NCBI RefSeq assembly: GCF_030272615.1
Contig: NC_081413.1
Location: 101,888,239 to 101,952,238 of the forward strand
Source: Cryptomeria japonica
Lineage: Eukaryota > Streptophyta > Pinopsida > Cupressales > Cupressaceae
Length of the DNA: 64,000 nt
Reading direction: 5' to 3'
The notes beneath the pieces were generated by a model, which saw nothing but the letters and a program-made list of their open reading frames with translations, made no database searches and was not told where the DNA came from. The position numbers and the translations under genes are program-made. This document shows, one piece after another, positions 21,131 to 31,060 of the stretch. Position 1 is the first letter of the stretch. Each line of letters starts with the position of its first letter.

Positions 21131-21955
21131 AAAATAGTCTTTGAGAGCTTGAAAGGCTGATTGACATTGCTCAGTCCATTTAAAAGCGACACCTTTATGC
21201 AATAGATGCTGGAATGGATGACATTTGTCGGCCAACTGAGCTATAAACCAGTGGATTGACTGGAGCTTTCCTTGCAGACTACGTAGTTGACGGAGATTAG
21301 AAGGAGGAGGCATATCCATTATTGCCTTAACCTTGGCCAGGTCAACTTCAATGCCTTTGTGAGAAACAATGTACACTAGTAATTTTCCAGCTGTGACACC
21401 AAAGACACACTTCTTTGGATTGAGTATGAGCTTGTAGGTCTCCATTCGGTCAAAGATTGGGCCCAGGATGGCTAAATCACTATCTCTTGTGACAGATTTG
21501 CATAATAAGTCATCAACATAGTCCTCCATCAAAGTATGCATGAAATCATGGAAAATTGTCATCATCGCTCTTTGATATATTGCGCCTGCATTTTTAAGAC
21601 CGAAGGGCATCACATTCCAGTAATAAGTACCCCAAGCACATGTGAATGTAGTCTTATGTTGGTCTTCAGGAGCAATGCAAATTTGGTTATAGCCGGAGAA
21701 ACCATCCATCAATGAGAGCATCTCATATCTAGCAATCATGTCAACTATGATGTCAATATTTGGCAATGGAAAATCATCTTTAGGGCATGCTTTATTGAGA
21801 TCCCTAAAATATGTACAGATTCTGATGCCCCCAGTTACTTTGCTAACTGGTACCAAATTTGAAATCCAGTTTGCATAATCGATGGGTTTGATAAAGCCCA
21901 CATCCAGTAGTTTTTTCAGTTCTACCTTGAACAAAAGAGCCACCTGGGGATGCAT
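21032..21955 (-). pseudogene. Reverse transcriptase (element B)
   Basis: The open frame covers nearly the whole domain. It contains LLDVGFIKPIDYANWISN, GGIRICTYFRDLNKACPKDD, SLMDGFSGYNQICIAPEDQH, FGLKNAGAIYQRAM, the catalytic YVDD in LMEDYVDDLLCKS, LNPKKCVFGV and LQGKLQSIHWFIAQ. The catalytic triad of Asp residues is intact and no frameshift is seen. The true start is upstream: the frame is separated from the previous block only by a stop near 21,967. Confidence 0.94.
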
Positions 21956-21967
21956 CTTTCTAAGTTT

Positions 21968-22573
21968 CTATTTGATAGGCTTGGCATTTGCTTTTAATGG
22001 AAAATGATGAAGGACTAATTTTGGATCGAGGCCAGGCATATCTACATAGGACCATGCAAAGATGATCTTCTTCTCAAGAAAGAAATTGACAAAATCTATC
22101 TTTTCCTGTTTTGATAGAGAAGCAACAAAATGAATGACCTTAGGGTTGTCAGGTGTACCCAAATTGATTTCTTCAGTCATTTCCACGAGCAATGTTGATT
22201 TAGCTTGACTTGATAGGGGTATGTCCACTCTTCCACCTTTGGCCGCCTCAGAGAGGTTTTCACCCGCAGGTACGTCTTTTATTTTTACTTTTGCATGATC
22301 AGAGAGTGCCTTACTGTTTTCACTCAAAGATCTATTCTTTTGATTTTTTACTTTTTCTTTTCTTTTTTCATTTTGATGACTAGAAGATGGAGTTGACTCC
22401 CCAAAATATGCTGTGGAATCTAGGTCAATAGCAAATCCTGCCTTATGATCACCTTGTGGTATGCCTTCCCGTAGTCCAAGGAATTCTGCAATTGCTTCGT
22501 CATTTTGAAAATAGTCCAATGTGAGTGGTTCTTGTTGGTCATGCTGGATAAGCTGGGGATAGACGAGGGGCAT
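21968..22573 (-). pseudogene. Protease-RT linker with conserved family block (element B)
   Basis: This encodes LDYFQNDEAIAEFLGLREG and FAIDLDSTAYFGES, then a charged Lys/Glu/Ser-rich linker, and ends with NFFLEKKIIFAWSYVDMPGL and DPKLVLHHFPL, which is the segment just before RT motif 1. Element A has the same blocks, so the stretch belongs to Pol. I recognise no named domain in its first half. Confidence 0.65.
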
Positions 22574-22675
22574 GTCATCATCAGTTTTCAGGAGAGAGAG
22601 GGATGATATGGTAAAGATGTAAACATCTATGGTATCACTGTCTGAACTACTTGTATCTGATTCAGAGCTTGGATC

Positions 22676-23281
22676 CTAGAAGGACTCTATCCAAGAATTA
22701 GGACATGTTTTAGGAAGAGGAGTTATTTCATGTTTGTCTTCCATAGGCAAATTATCAGGGTCAAGGAAAATATTGTCAAGGGCATAGGAGCTAGAAGAAA
22801 AAGAACTCCACTCCCATTCATTGGAATCAATTTTGGGTTGGGTATCCTCAGGTGTTATTTCATCATCAGAGTCATGCCCTTTTCCACATGTGGTCACTTT
22901 GGTAGATGAGGGTCCAATTCGCAATGGTACAAAACCTAACCCTAAAGTTGGAGGTCGCATCTTGGGTATAACAGGTTCTAGCCTTCCATTCTTGTTCAGG
23001 CCTAAGCCACTGTAGCCATCATATCCTTTCTTTTGCAGCATAGTAAATCCTTTGCCGTACCATTCCACTGGCAACCTGACAGGTGGGGTCTTAGTTGGAT
23101 CCTTATAAAGCGAATCTATGACATCATCATCTAAAGTTTCTTTGTCAAGTTCACCCCATCTTGTAAATGTAGTGGGAGGTTGATATTGAATAACTACTTT
23201 AGGTTCCTTTTGCAACAAATGTGGTTTGCCATATGATTTTGGAGATATTGGTAAATTCCCGATGAGGAATGTTTGATCCAT
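22676..23281 (-). pseudogene. G-patch-like motif region of Pol (element B)
   Basis: The frame contains VEWYGKGFTMLQKKGYDGYS, then GLGLNKNGRLEPVIP and a second glycine-rich TLGLGFVPLR. The spacing of Gly, M-L, G-Y, G-L-G and the later G-x-x-x-P matches the G-patch consensus better than in element A. The rest is acidic and Ser-rich, and the block ends at a stop. G-patches occur in RNA-processing proteins and in some retroviral Pro/Pol proteins (family knowledge); a role in RNA handling is inferred. Confidence 0.68.
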
Positions 23282-23289
23282 TGAATATT

Positions 23290-24270
23290 CTCCGCATCCT
23301 TGGTCCTATATCTTCAATTTTCCTTTGACAACATCTAACAATTCATTAGGATCCACATAACTATGTGATTTGGCCTCTCTATTGACTGGGACTTGCTGCT
23401 ACGGAGAATCCTTTAGGGCAGCACAAAATTGGAATGGATTAGGATCTCCTGGAATTGTTATCTCAGTTCCATTAAGGATACTTTAAACATTGATGATAGG
23501 TGGATGGAACTGCTTTCATTGCATGGATCCATGGACGACCGAGAATCATATTGTAAGGGAGATCAAGGTCTAAGACCTGCAAGAAAGTGTTTTCTGTCAC
23601 TGGACTGACTTTGATAGGCAATGTAATTATCCCTTTGGATGGGCGCTCAGCATCATCATATGCTTTGATTGTTATTCTTCTGGAAGCATCAATGTCAATT
23701 TATGTATAACCAAGGCCAATGACCACTCTCAAGGTACAAATATTAAGACCTGCTCCACCATCTATCAAGACTCATCGAATTTTGCAATTATGGACAAAGA
23801 CTTCAAGGTGTAAAGGATCATTATGAGGGAGCTTATCAGGTGAGATATCATTATCAGAAAATGTGACATTTTGGGAAACAACTAGATGTCCAATTCGGGC
23901 TTGAAACTGGTCAACATCAATGTCTGTTGGGACAGTGGACTCAATTAAAGCTTTATCTAGGACTGCACGATGCATGGGGGACATTTTCAACAACTCAAGG
24001 ATTGATATTTGTGCAGGTGTCTTTCCTAGATGATCCAAGAGATTATATTGGCTTGCAGGAGTTGGTTTGGGAGGAGCTGCAGGAGCTCCTTTCAAGACTA
24101 TTTTGGATCGACGAGTGGTGACCGCGCAAGAAGGATCTTGTTCCTTTATTCTTAGGGTAGAAACATACTCATTTGACACTCGGAAACAATTGATGACATT
24201 GTTGAAACTAGTATTTGCATAATTTGCTATTTGGGTAGAGTTTGAAGAAGATGCCTTACCCTTGTCATGA
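23290..24270 (-). pseudogene. Retropepsin-like protease with upstream linker (element B)
   Basis: Upstream linker blocks QYNLLDHLGKTP and DVDQFQARIGHLV are followed by the active-site motif VLIDGGAGLNICT, with the catalytic Asp codon at 23,760-23,762, then ITIKAYDDAERPSKG and the LGRPWIHAMKAV segment. The active-site residue is intact, unlike element A. A TGA at 23,772-23,774 sits four codons before the catalytic Asp, and further stops lie around 23,700 and 23,480-23,400. Confidence 0.85.
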
Positions 24271-24299
24271 TCAAGCAAAGGAGTTTTGAAAATGGTATG

Positions 24300-27037
24300 A
24301 TCAGTGTTAGAGGTCGCGTTGGGTGGATCTACCTCAATTACTCCTTTCTCTAACAAGTCTTGAATCATATGTTTCAATTGAAAACATGACGTGGTTTTAT
24401 GTCCTTTTGATCGATGGTACTCACAGTATGCATTATCATTCCACCAATGTCGTTTTACCACTGGTTCTGCCTTGATATCTGGTAGCTTAATAAATTTTGC
24501 TTGTATTAATTGTTTCATTACTGACTCAATAGGCTCTCCCAATGGCGTAAACTATCGAGGAGGCCCATCCCTCAATCGGAAAGGTTTGCGTTGTTGGTTT
24601 TGTTGTTGGCCTTGTTGTTGATTATATTGTTGAGTGTATTGTTGAGTATGCTGTTGGTATTGCGGCTGTTGAGTAACATTGCTCACTGGTGTTTGATTTT
24701 GTTCCATAGTTGACATATTAGGAACACTCAATTTCTTGATTGTGAACGGGGGTTGATTTGCATTCACTGCTCTTGCATTAACAACTCCATCATTAGTGAC
24801 ATTCTTGTTCTTATACCAAAATCTATTTTTGTCCCCTGAATTGCTCGTATTGTCATTTTCTTTGTTAAGTTTAATGATTCCCTTGGCTACAAGAGCAGTT
24901 TCAATGTTCATCCCTTTCTTAATGAGTTTCTCTACAGTACTGGGACTTTTCAATCTTAGTTCATACATCATTTCTAGGACCAAATTTTGGATAAACAAAT
25001 TCACTTGTTGTTCTTCAGGTATATCTAGGGAAGAATGACTATACAAGCTTCACCATCATTGCAAGAAAGTCACTAATGGTTCACCTTGCTTTTGCTTGGT
25101 GTTGCATAAATCTGACATGGTCACGTCACTGTCGATGTTGAATGTGAAGTGGGATATAAACTTTTGAGCCAATTCAGACCAAGTCTTTATATTTCCTAGC
25201 AGATGCGAATACCAATCCATGGCTTGTCCCATGAGACTTCGTGCAAATAAGCGCATTAAATATGTTTCCTCATAACTCACTTCAGTACATGCCGTGAAAA
25301 ATGCTCGAATGTGATCTTTTGGATTGCCATTCCCTTTATATTTCTCAAAATTAGGTGCCTCAAAATGTTTAGGGAATGGAGGCATGTATAAGCTCTTGTC
25401 AAATGGATTAGGACATAAATCCTGATCTGTAAACAACTTCTTTGTTCCTTTAGTTTCTAATGCGTCAACTTGTCATTACAACTTCTCCAGTTGTTGCACA
25501 ATTGTATCAGATTTTGGAGGTCCATCATTAATCCCGGTGGGTACTCTTTGTCGATACATCATGTTTCCGATCGGTTGTTGATGCTCTGAAATGGCCGTTT
25601 TTGGTGTCTCCGGCATATAATGTTCTTGGTACATCTCTTGTTGTTGTGGTTGTGCCATGCCTTGATATTGACCTTGTTGTTGTGCTTCTTGTAGCCTAGG
25701 TTGATATTGCAATTAAGGGTGTTGTTGATATTGCACAGGCGCTAATTGCGGTTGTGAAGTATGATAGCTTGTTTGCCTTGGCATATATTGAAGCACATGT
25801 TGTTGTTGATGCTGATGAATCAGAATTTGCTGACTTTGTGCCAATTGTTGTCGCGGTGTATATCCCATCATTTGCAAAAAACTTTGTTCGGGTGGTTTTT
25901 GTTGTTTCTCCTTAAGATGGGGTATGACACTTGCATTAACTTGTTGTGTTGTTTGTCCAATCCACTGTGATGGTTGCAAGTTTGCGTTAACTTTTAATGG
26001 GGCAGAAGGCGCTGCAATTTGTTGTCGAATGCGATATTGTTGTTGTTGTTCATTGCTTGTTTTCACATTCGATTGTACCTTTTGTGTATTACTCAATTGT
26101 TGCAACAATTGTTGTTGGTGCAAACCACTATCCGTAGTTCTTTGTGTCACCATTATCGAAGGATCTGTCGCAATAGTGTTTGGCAAATACATTGAACTTA
26201 ATGGGACATAATAACTTTGTTGCATCATGGAATTGTTTTGGACATTGGTGATATCAGGCATTCCAGTCGTGAAGCTTTCTTGCATCTTGTCAATATTTGC
26301 GTGGTCTTCATTTGATCTTATGTTACAGGTGTTGTGTTGAATAATGGATTATTTATTGTCTCAAATGGTGACTTTTGAGGAATAGTCACTGTCAATGCCT
26401 TTGAAGCACGTTTACTCATCAAGGTAGGTTGAGTTTCTTGTTGCATATTTTCTTCATTTGGATGCAGAGAGAAACTTAACAGCTCACCGCCTTGTTGTTT
26501 TTGCACATTGATTTTCTCACTTGAGGAGGTCACATTACTCATCATGTTAAGATATTTTTGTGGGAACATTTAAAATACCTTGTTCAAGAATTTATCCATC
26601 TTTTTTGTCAACTTTGGATCTTGAAGGAACATGTCAACATCATCAAAAGCATCGAAATCTGATGAAGAATCTTTTTGGACATTTGGATTCATTTCTTGTT
26701 GAATGCCTTGATCTGAACCAAATCCTTGTGAAAGAGTTTGTTCCTCATGTAATGTTTGAATTTCATGTTGCAGGTTTGGTTGATTCCAATCGAAAGGTGC
26801 ATTTCCTCTTGGTGTTGGTGGAACACTCCCATGTCCTGGTTTCTTAGGTACAAACACTGGTTCATATAATGGAGGTGGTCCAAGTTGAACCATTCCATAT
26901 GGTGGTAGTGATGTGTTTGATAAACCTTCAATTTGTACTGTTTGACTAGTTTGAAATTGTGAATTTGATATGTTGTCAATGGGTTGATACATTGGTTCAC
27001 CCATCTTTTTAGATTTTGATCTTGTTTCAACAGGCAT
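24300..27037 (-). pseudogene. gag polyprotein, Q-rich (element B)
   Basis: The start MPVETRSKSKKMGEPMYQ at 27,037 is the likely Gag initiator. The first 500-plus residues are low complexity, very Gln-rich (QQQQYRIRQQ, HQHQQQHVLQYMPRQ). The capsid-like retrotransposon gag domain is at about 25,400-25,050 and 25,046-24,850 (FEKYKGNGNPKDHIRAFFTA, AMDWYSHLLGN, WSELAQKFISHF). A second Gln tract lies at about 24,660-24,580, and a short zinc-knuckle-like CEYHRSKGHKTTSC at about 24,425. Stops occur at 26,570, 26,318, 25,713, 25,476, 25,056 and about 24,543, plus one frame change near 26,300. Several stops replace CAA, CGA or TGG codons. Confidence 0.85.
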
Positions 27038-29091
27038 GTCACTTATGCAAATGCAATATTTTTAGAAATTTTCAAGGACAATATATGATATGCAACTAAA
27101 TGCAAACTAAATAAATGAGAATGCAATATATGGCAAGAATGCAACCTATGTTTTTGGTTGTTTTTCAAGATTTTGACAAACTTTTTGGAATGCAAATCTA
27201 AAAAAGAGACCCTTAGGAAATTGAAATGATGTCTAGACCTCAAAGGACAAAAGGACCAAGTGACAAAAGGACAAATGACAATGTCTCCCCTATATGCTTG
27301 GATACTAAGCTAGGTTTGACCAAATGACAATAATGACATAAAGAGAAAAGGTTTGATAAGGTCTAGACTTCCTAACAATGACTTAGGGTTTATCAAAGAT
27401 TTGGATTACTCAAGTATGACAAAACCTAGTTTTGACACTATATGCAAAGGGACAATTACTATGCAAATGACCCTAATATGATATGATAATGACCTAAACT
27501 TAATGAAGAGACCTAGGGTATGCAAATATGAATGTATGACAATGGTATTACTTTAATGCAAGAGGACATGTGCAAATGGATGACCCTTATTGATATGCAA
27601 AGGAGTATGACCTAGGTGAAACCTAACCTTGGTAGTTGACAATGACTTTGCAAAATGCAAACCTAAGATGAACCTAAATCTAAGTGACATGAATGTTGAG
27701 ACAAGATTTTGAAAAATATTTGACAACCATGTTTGAAGATGTTTTGAACCTTGTTGGATGAAATGTTCTTATGTTTAACCTTGTTTTGAATCAATTTGCC
27801 TTGTTTTTGAAATGAGATACAATTCAACTTTTGACAAACAAAGAAGACAAGATATTTCAACTTAAACTCAAGACAATCATGCTCATTCACACATTTCTTA
27901 TGGATGGCAAGGACAATAGGTACTTGAGAGGTAGACTCGTTATGAGATTCAAGGAGAATACATAGATGCTTGACCCCACGGGCTCCCCTCCACGACACTC
28001 ACTTCTCAAGGCAGCCAAGCATCAGTCCCCATGGAAATCTCCCCATGGCGAACTTAGTATCTCTTCCAAGTATCCGAATTTGTCCTTCTCAAGCAACTAG
28101 AAGGATTTTTGGCCTCTAAATACAAGGTGTTTAGTAAGGATTTTTGTTAAGCATTACTCCTTGATGTCATGCAAGAGTGATTGAGACATTAAGCCCACCA
28201 AGATACCAAACAAATGTAGTCGCGCAAGCACGATTTAGATCGTGAGGCCCTACTTAAATGTTGATATGAGAAAGAGTTCAAGGGTCATCACTTCCCAAGT
28301 AACTACAATTCTTACGTAACCCTTCCTTCAAAGCTTTTGCTCATCAGGTATTTATTTATAGTGAGTTAGAATGCCAAGGTATTCTAGCTGTACTCACTTT
28401 GGGTCATTCCCTTCTCACGATTATCACTTGCTTGCAAAAGCAAATGGTTAGGAAGGTAGGCCCTCTAAAGGTGACACACAATCAAAAACATGAGCATGGT
28501 ATCGAAGATCTGGATTTCTGATCACCCTAAGAAGGATGAGAGCATACTCTCCTACTTCAATGTCAAACTCAACAATCAAAGCAAACATATATTCATTCCA
28601 TCCTATTTAGAAATCATATTAGGTGCCTAAATATTAATTACAAACATAGAGTTTAGTTGTAGTCCAAGACAACCTGCAAAACCCAAGTCAGAAGTTTGAT
28701 ATGTTTAGTCTTTGACTATCGAACCTGCATAAAACGTATTAGTAGTTTCATTTGTTGTCTTTGTCATGCGTATGCCAAGGTTTTGCACAGAGAATCAGTA
28801 CCAAAAAACCAAAAAGCAGAAACAACATGCAAAATAGAACAATTTGCAAGTAGAAACACACTGTCTTTTACCTCTGTTTCTGTCCCTACACAGGCGTAGA
28901 GTTCTTGACACAGGTGCAAAATGCTTGACACAGGCGCAGATTGTCCTTGACACAGGCGAAAATGCTTGACATAGGCGCAGAATGCTTGACACAGGCGCAG
29001 AAGTTCCCAGAAAACCATGCATTACCCTGTTTCTTGGGTTTTTCACCTGCAAATCAACTCAAGAGCACTCAAAAGCATGGTTAGGGGGTTA
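27038..29091 (-). other. Leader (5' untranslated region) of element B
   Basis: About 2.05 kb lies between the PBS candidate and the gag start. It is AT-rich with many TGACAAT / ATGCAAA words and no supported ORF. The distal end holds the 20-bp ACAGGCGCA array (28,889-29,004). A long leader is usual for Tat/Ogre elements. Confidence 0.6.
28889..29004 (-). repeat. ~20-bp tandem repeat near 5' LTR (element B)
   Basis: The unit TGCTTGACACAGGCGCAGAA is repeated about six times with variants (CACAGGCGTAGA, CACAGGTGCAAAA, CACAGGCGAAAA, CATAGGCGCAGAA). It lies about 90 bp from the PBS candidate. Similar words occur near the opposite LTR at 14,815-14,865. Confidence 0.8.
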
Positions 29092-29110
29092 GTTCACGTC
29101 GGGTTCACTA
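29092..29110 (-). other. Primer binding site candidate (element B)
   Basis: Just inside the 5' LTR, the - strand reads TAGTGAACCCGACGTGAAC, five bases from the LTR edge. Spacing and a TRG-type start fit a tRNA 3'-end complement with one mismatch to TGG. I cannot name the tRNA from the sequence. Confidence 0.45.
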
Positions 29111-29465
29111 ATTAATGTAGCTAGGAAATCGGAAATCATCAAAGCAATTCTATATTAGTCATAGCTCAATCACAAAAGCTCAAATGCAATGATCAATCCT
29201 AATTACATCCAATAGAGACATGAAAGCAAAACATTCAAGATTAAAAACTAAGCAAACCAAATGTAGATCTGAATATCTCCTTCATGTGGCTCCAATGTCC
29301 TTCTTTCTTCTTCAAATAGCTTTGTTTGTGGATCTCACCTACAAGTGCATACACATGAGATGAAAGCAAGTAGACAAGATAGTAGCTCAAGAATACTTGA
29401 AGCGTGATTGATTCGACAAAGTGATTCGAAAAAAGTGATTAGATTAGGATTGAAGAAATTCATCC

Positions 29466-29473
29466 AATTTATA
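29466..29473 (-). promoter_or_regulatory. TATA box of element B 5' LTR
   Basis: Read on the - strand the sequence is CTATAAATTGG, located between the U3 repeats and the leader and conserved in the other LTR. It is a plausible core promoter for the genomic RNA. Confidence 0.5.
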
Positions 29474-30234
29474 GACAAATTGGAGAGATGATCAAATTAG
29501 CATGAAGAGATTCAAATGGAAATTGCAAATCAAAAATGTCAATTATGACAAATTATGACAAATTTGCACTTTCTATGCAAAAATTGATTGATTGATAATT
29601 CATGACGCAATTATGACAAATTTCTATGTCAAAATTGATTGATTGTCAATTATGACAAATTATGACAAATTGAAATGTCATTCCCATAAAATTAGGAGGA
29701 AAATAGGAGGAAATTGAATTAGAAATTAGGAAAATTAAAAAATTGGAAAAAAAAGGAATTAGGAAATTAGAAAATGAGGAAATTAGGAATTTAGTGAATT
29801 AATTAATAATTTTTCATTTATTAATCAATTCACAAAGAGGGAATTTAGAAATTGATGAAAAATTAGGTAAATCAATTAATAATTTGTCATTTATTAATTA
29901 ATTCACAAAAAGAGGAATAATTAGTTAGCCAATTAAATTAAACATTTAATTGTGACACAAAGACCTAGGATAAATAAATAAATAATTTAACCTAGAGGGA
30001 GAAATGACAAACAAGGTTAAATGAATAAAATCATGAAACCCTAAAAGATGAATTAGAAATGTGAGGATAACAATTAGGTCTTGACAAAGGATAATTGATA
30101 TCGATTCGATTTGATCATGATTCTGACTTGATAAAAGACCGATGCTAATAAATAATGTGATTGATAAATGTGCCAATTGATGAGGGACAATGACTAATTG
30201 ATCCAAATTGACATAATTGAGAAAGACGACGATT

Positions 30235-30465
30235 GATGACAAATCGATCGCAAAATGACAAAAATGACAACAATCGACAATAAAATAGATTGCAAAACGA
30301 CAAGATTAGAAATGACCACGATCGATGACAAATCGATCGCAAGATGACAAGATTGATAAGAGGACAACGATCAATGACAAATCGATCGCAAAACGACAAG
30401 ATTGACAAGAGGACAACGATCGATGACAAATTGATCGCAAAACGATAAGATTGATAAGAGGACAA
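30235..30465 (-). repeat. ~50-bp tandem repeat in U3 of element B LTR (5' copy)
   Basis: Counterpart of the array at 13,687-13,917, with the same unit order. Several C/T differences between the two copies fall in CpG or GATC words. Confidence 0.75.
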
Positions 30466-30753
30466 AACCCTAATTAGGATTAACGATGTCCAAAATGATG
30501 ACAAATGAGCTTGCACATTGATGCGACAGGATAAGATTGACCAAAATCATGACTGAAGATTGGTATCGACAAGACCAAATTTGAAAGCGAGACAACTGAA
30601 GAATGCAGAAGAAGGACTCGATGCTCGCAAATGATAAAGACCAAGTGCGAATCATAGGAGAAATGTTAATGCGATGCAAAAACCCTAAAATAAGGCAATG
30701 CGCAAATGTTAAGGTATGATTCCGCAAGCATTGACCATTTTTAGACGTCTACA

Positions 30754-30758
30754 CATAC
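30754..30758. repeat. Target-site duplication, right (element B)
   Basis: CATAC, identical to 12,564-12,568. Together they define the element ends to the base. Confidence 0.93.
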
Positions 30759-31060
30759 ACTAAGAAGAAAGGTAATATTATATAACTTATTTTAGATAGA
30801 AAAATAAGTAAAGTAAACAAAGAATAATCAAGTGAGCTATAGAGAAAAGGTACACATTAAGAAAATGGTATTTTGATATAACATCAATTTTAAATAGCAA
30901 AGGATCTATGTAAACAAAGACTAATCAAGCAAATTATAGAGAAAAGGTACAAACTAAGGAAATTGTATTTTTGTACTGAGATAGCGAAAGGAGATGAGCA
31001 AATAACGACTAATCAAACAAACTACAATGCAAAGGTACATATTAAGAATGATCAAACTCC
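30754..31060 (+). repeat. Degenerate ~90-100 bp tandem repeat, right part
   Basis: The array continues beyond element B with the words TTTTAGATAGAAAAATAAG, AAAGACTAATCAAGCAAATT and GAGAAAAGGTACA-(C/A)-A-TAAG, repeated at about 90-100 bp spacing through roughly three units. The text across the insertion site (AAAATG-CATAC-ACTAAG) matches the AAAGGTACACATTAAG of the next unit, which confirms that element B split one repeat unit. Confidence 0.65.

Larger units (their letters stand above)
12569..30753 (-). mobile_element. Element B: complete Tat-lineage Ty3/gypsy retrotransposon, 18.2 kb
   Basis: Two LTRs (12,569-14,205 and 29,116-30,753) both begin TGTAGCTAGG and end GACGTCTACA on the + strand. 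They are flanked by a perfect CATAC target duplication. Read on the - strand the order is 5' LTR, PBS candidate, 2-kb leader, Q-rich gag, protease, G-patch, RT, RNase H, aRNH, integrase, tandem array, antisense PMD ORF, PPT, 3' LTR. I counted about 30 differences between the LTRs by eye (about 1.8%), mostly C/T or G/A. The gag-pol frame carries more than ten stops, so it is non-autonomous now. Size and layout fit large Tat/Ogre-like elements. Confidence 0.95.
29116..30753 (-). repeat. 5' LTR of element B (1,638 bp)
   Basis: This partner of the left LTR would drive transcription of the element on the - strand. It ends next to the PBS candidate and starts next to the CATAC duplication. Confidence 0.95.
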
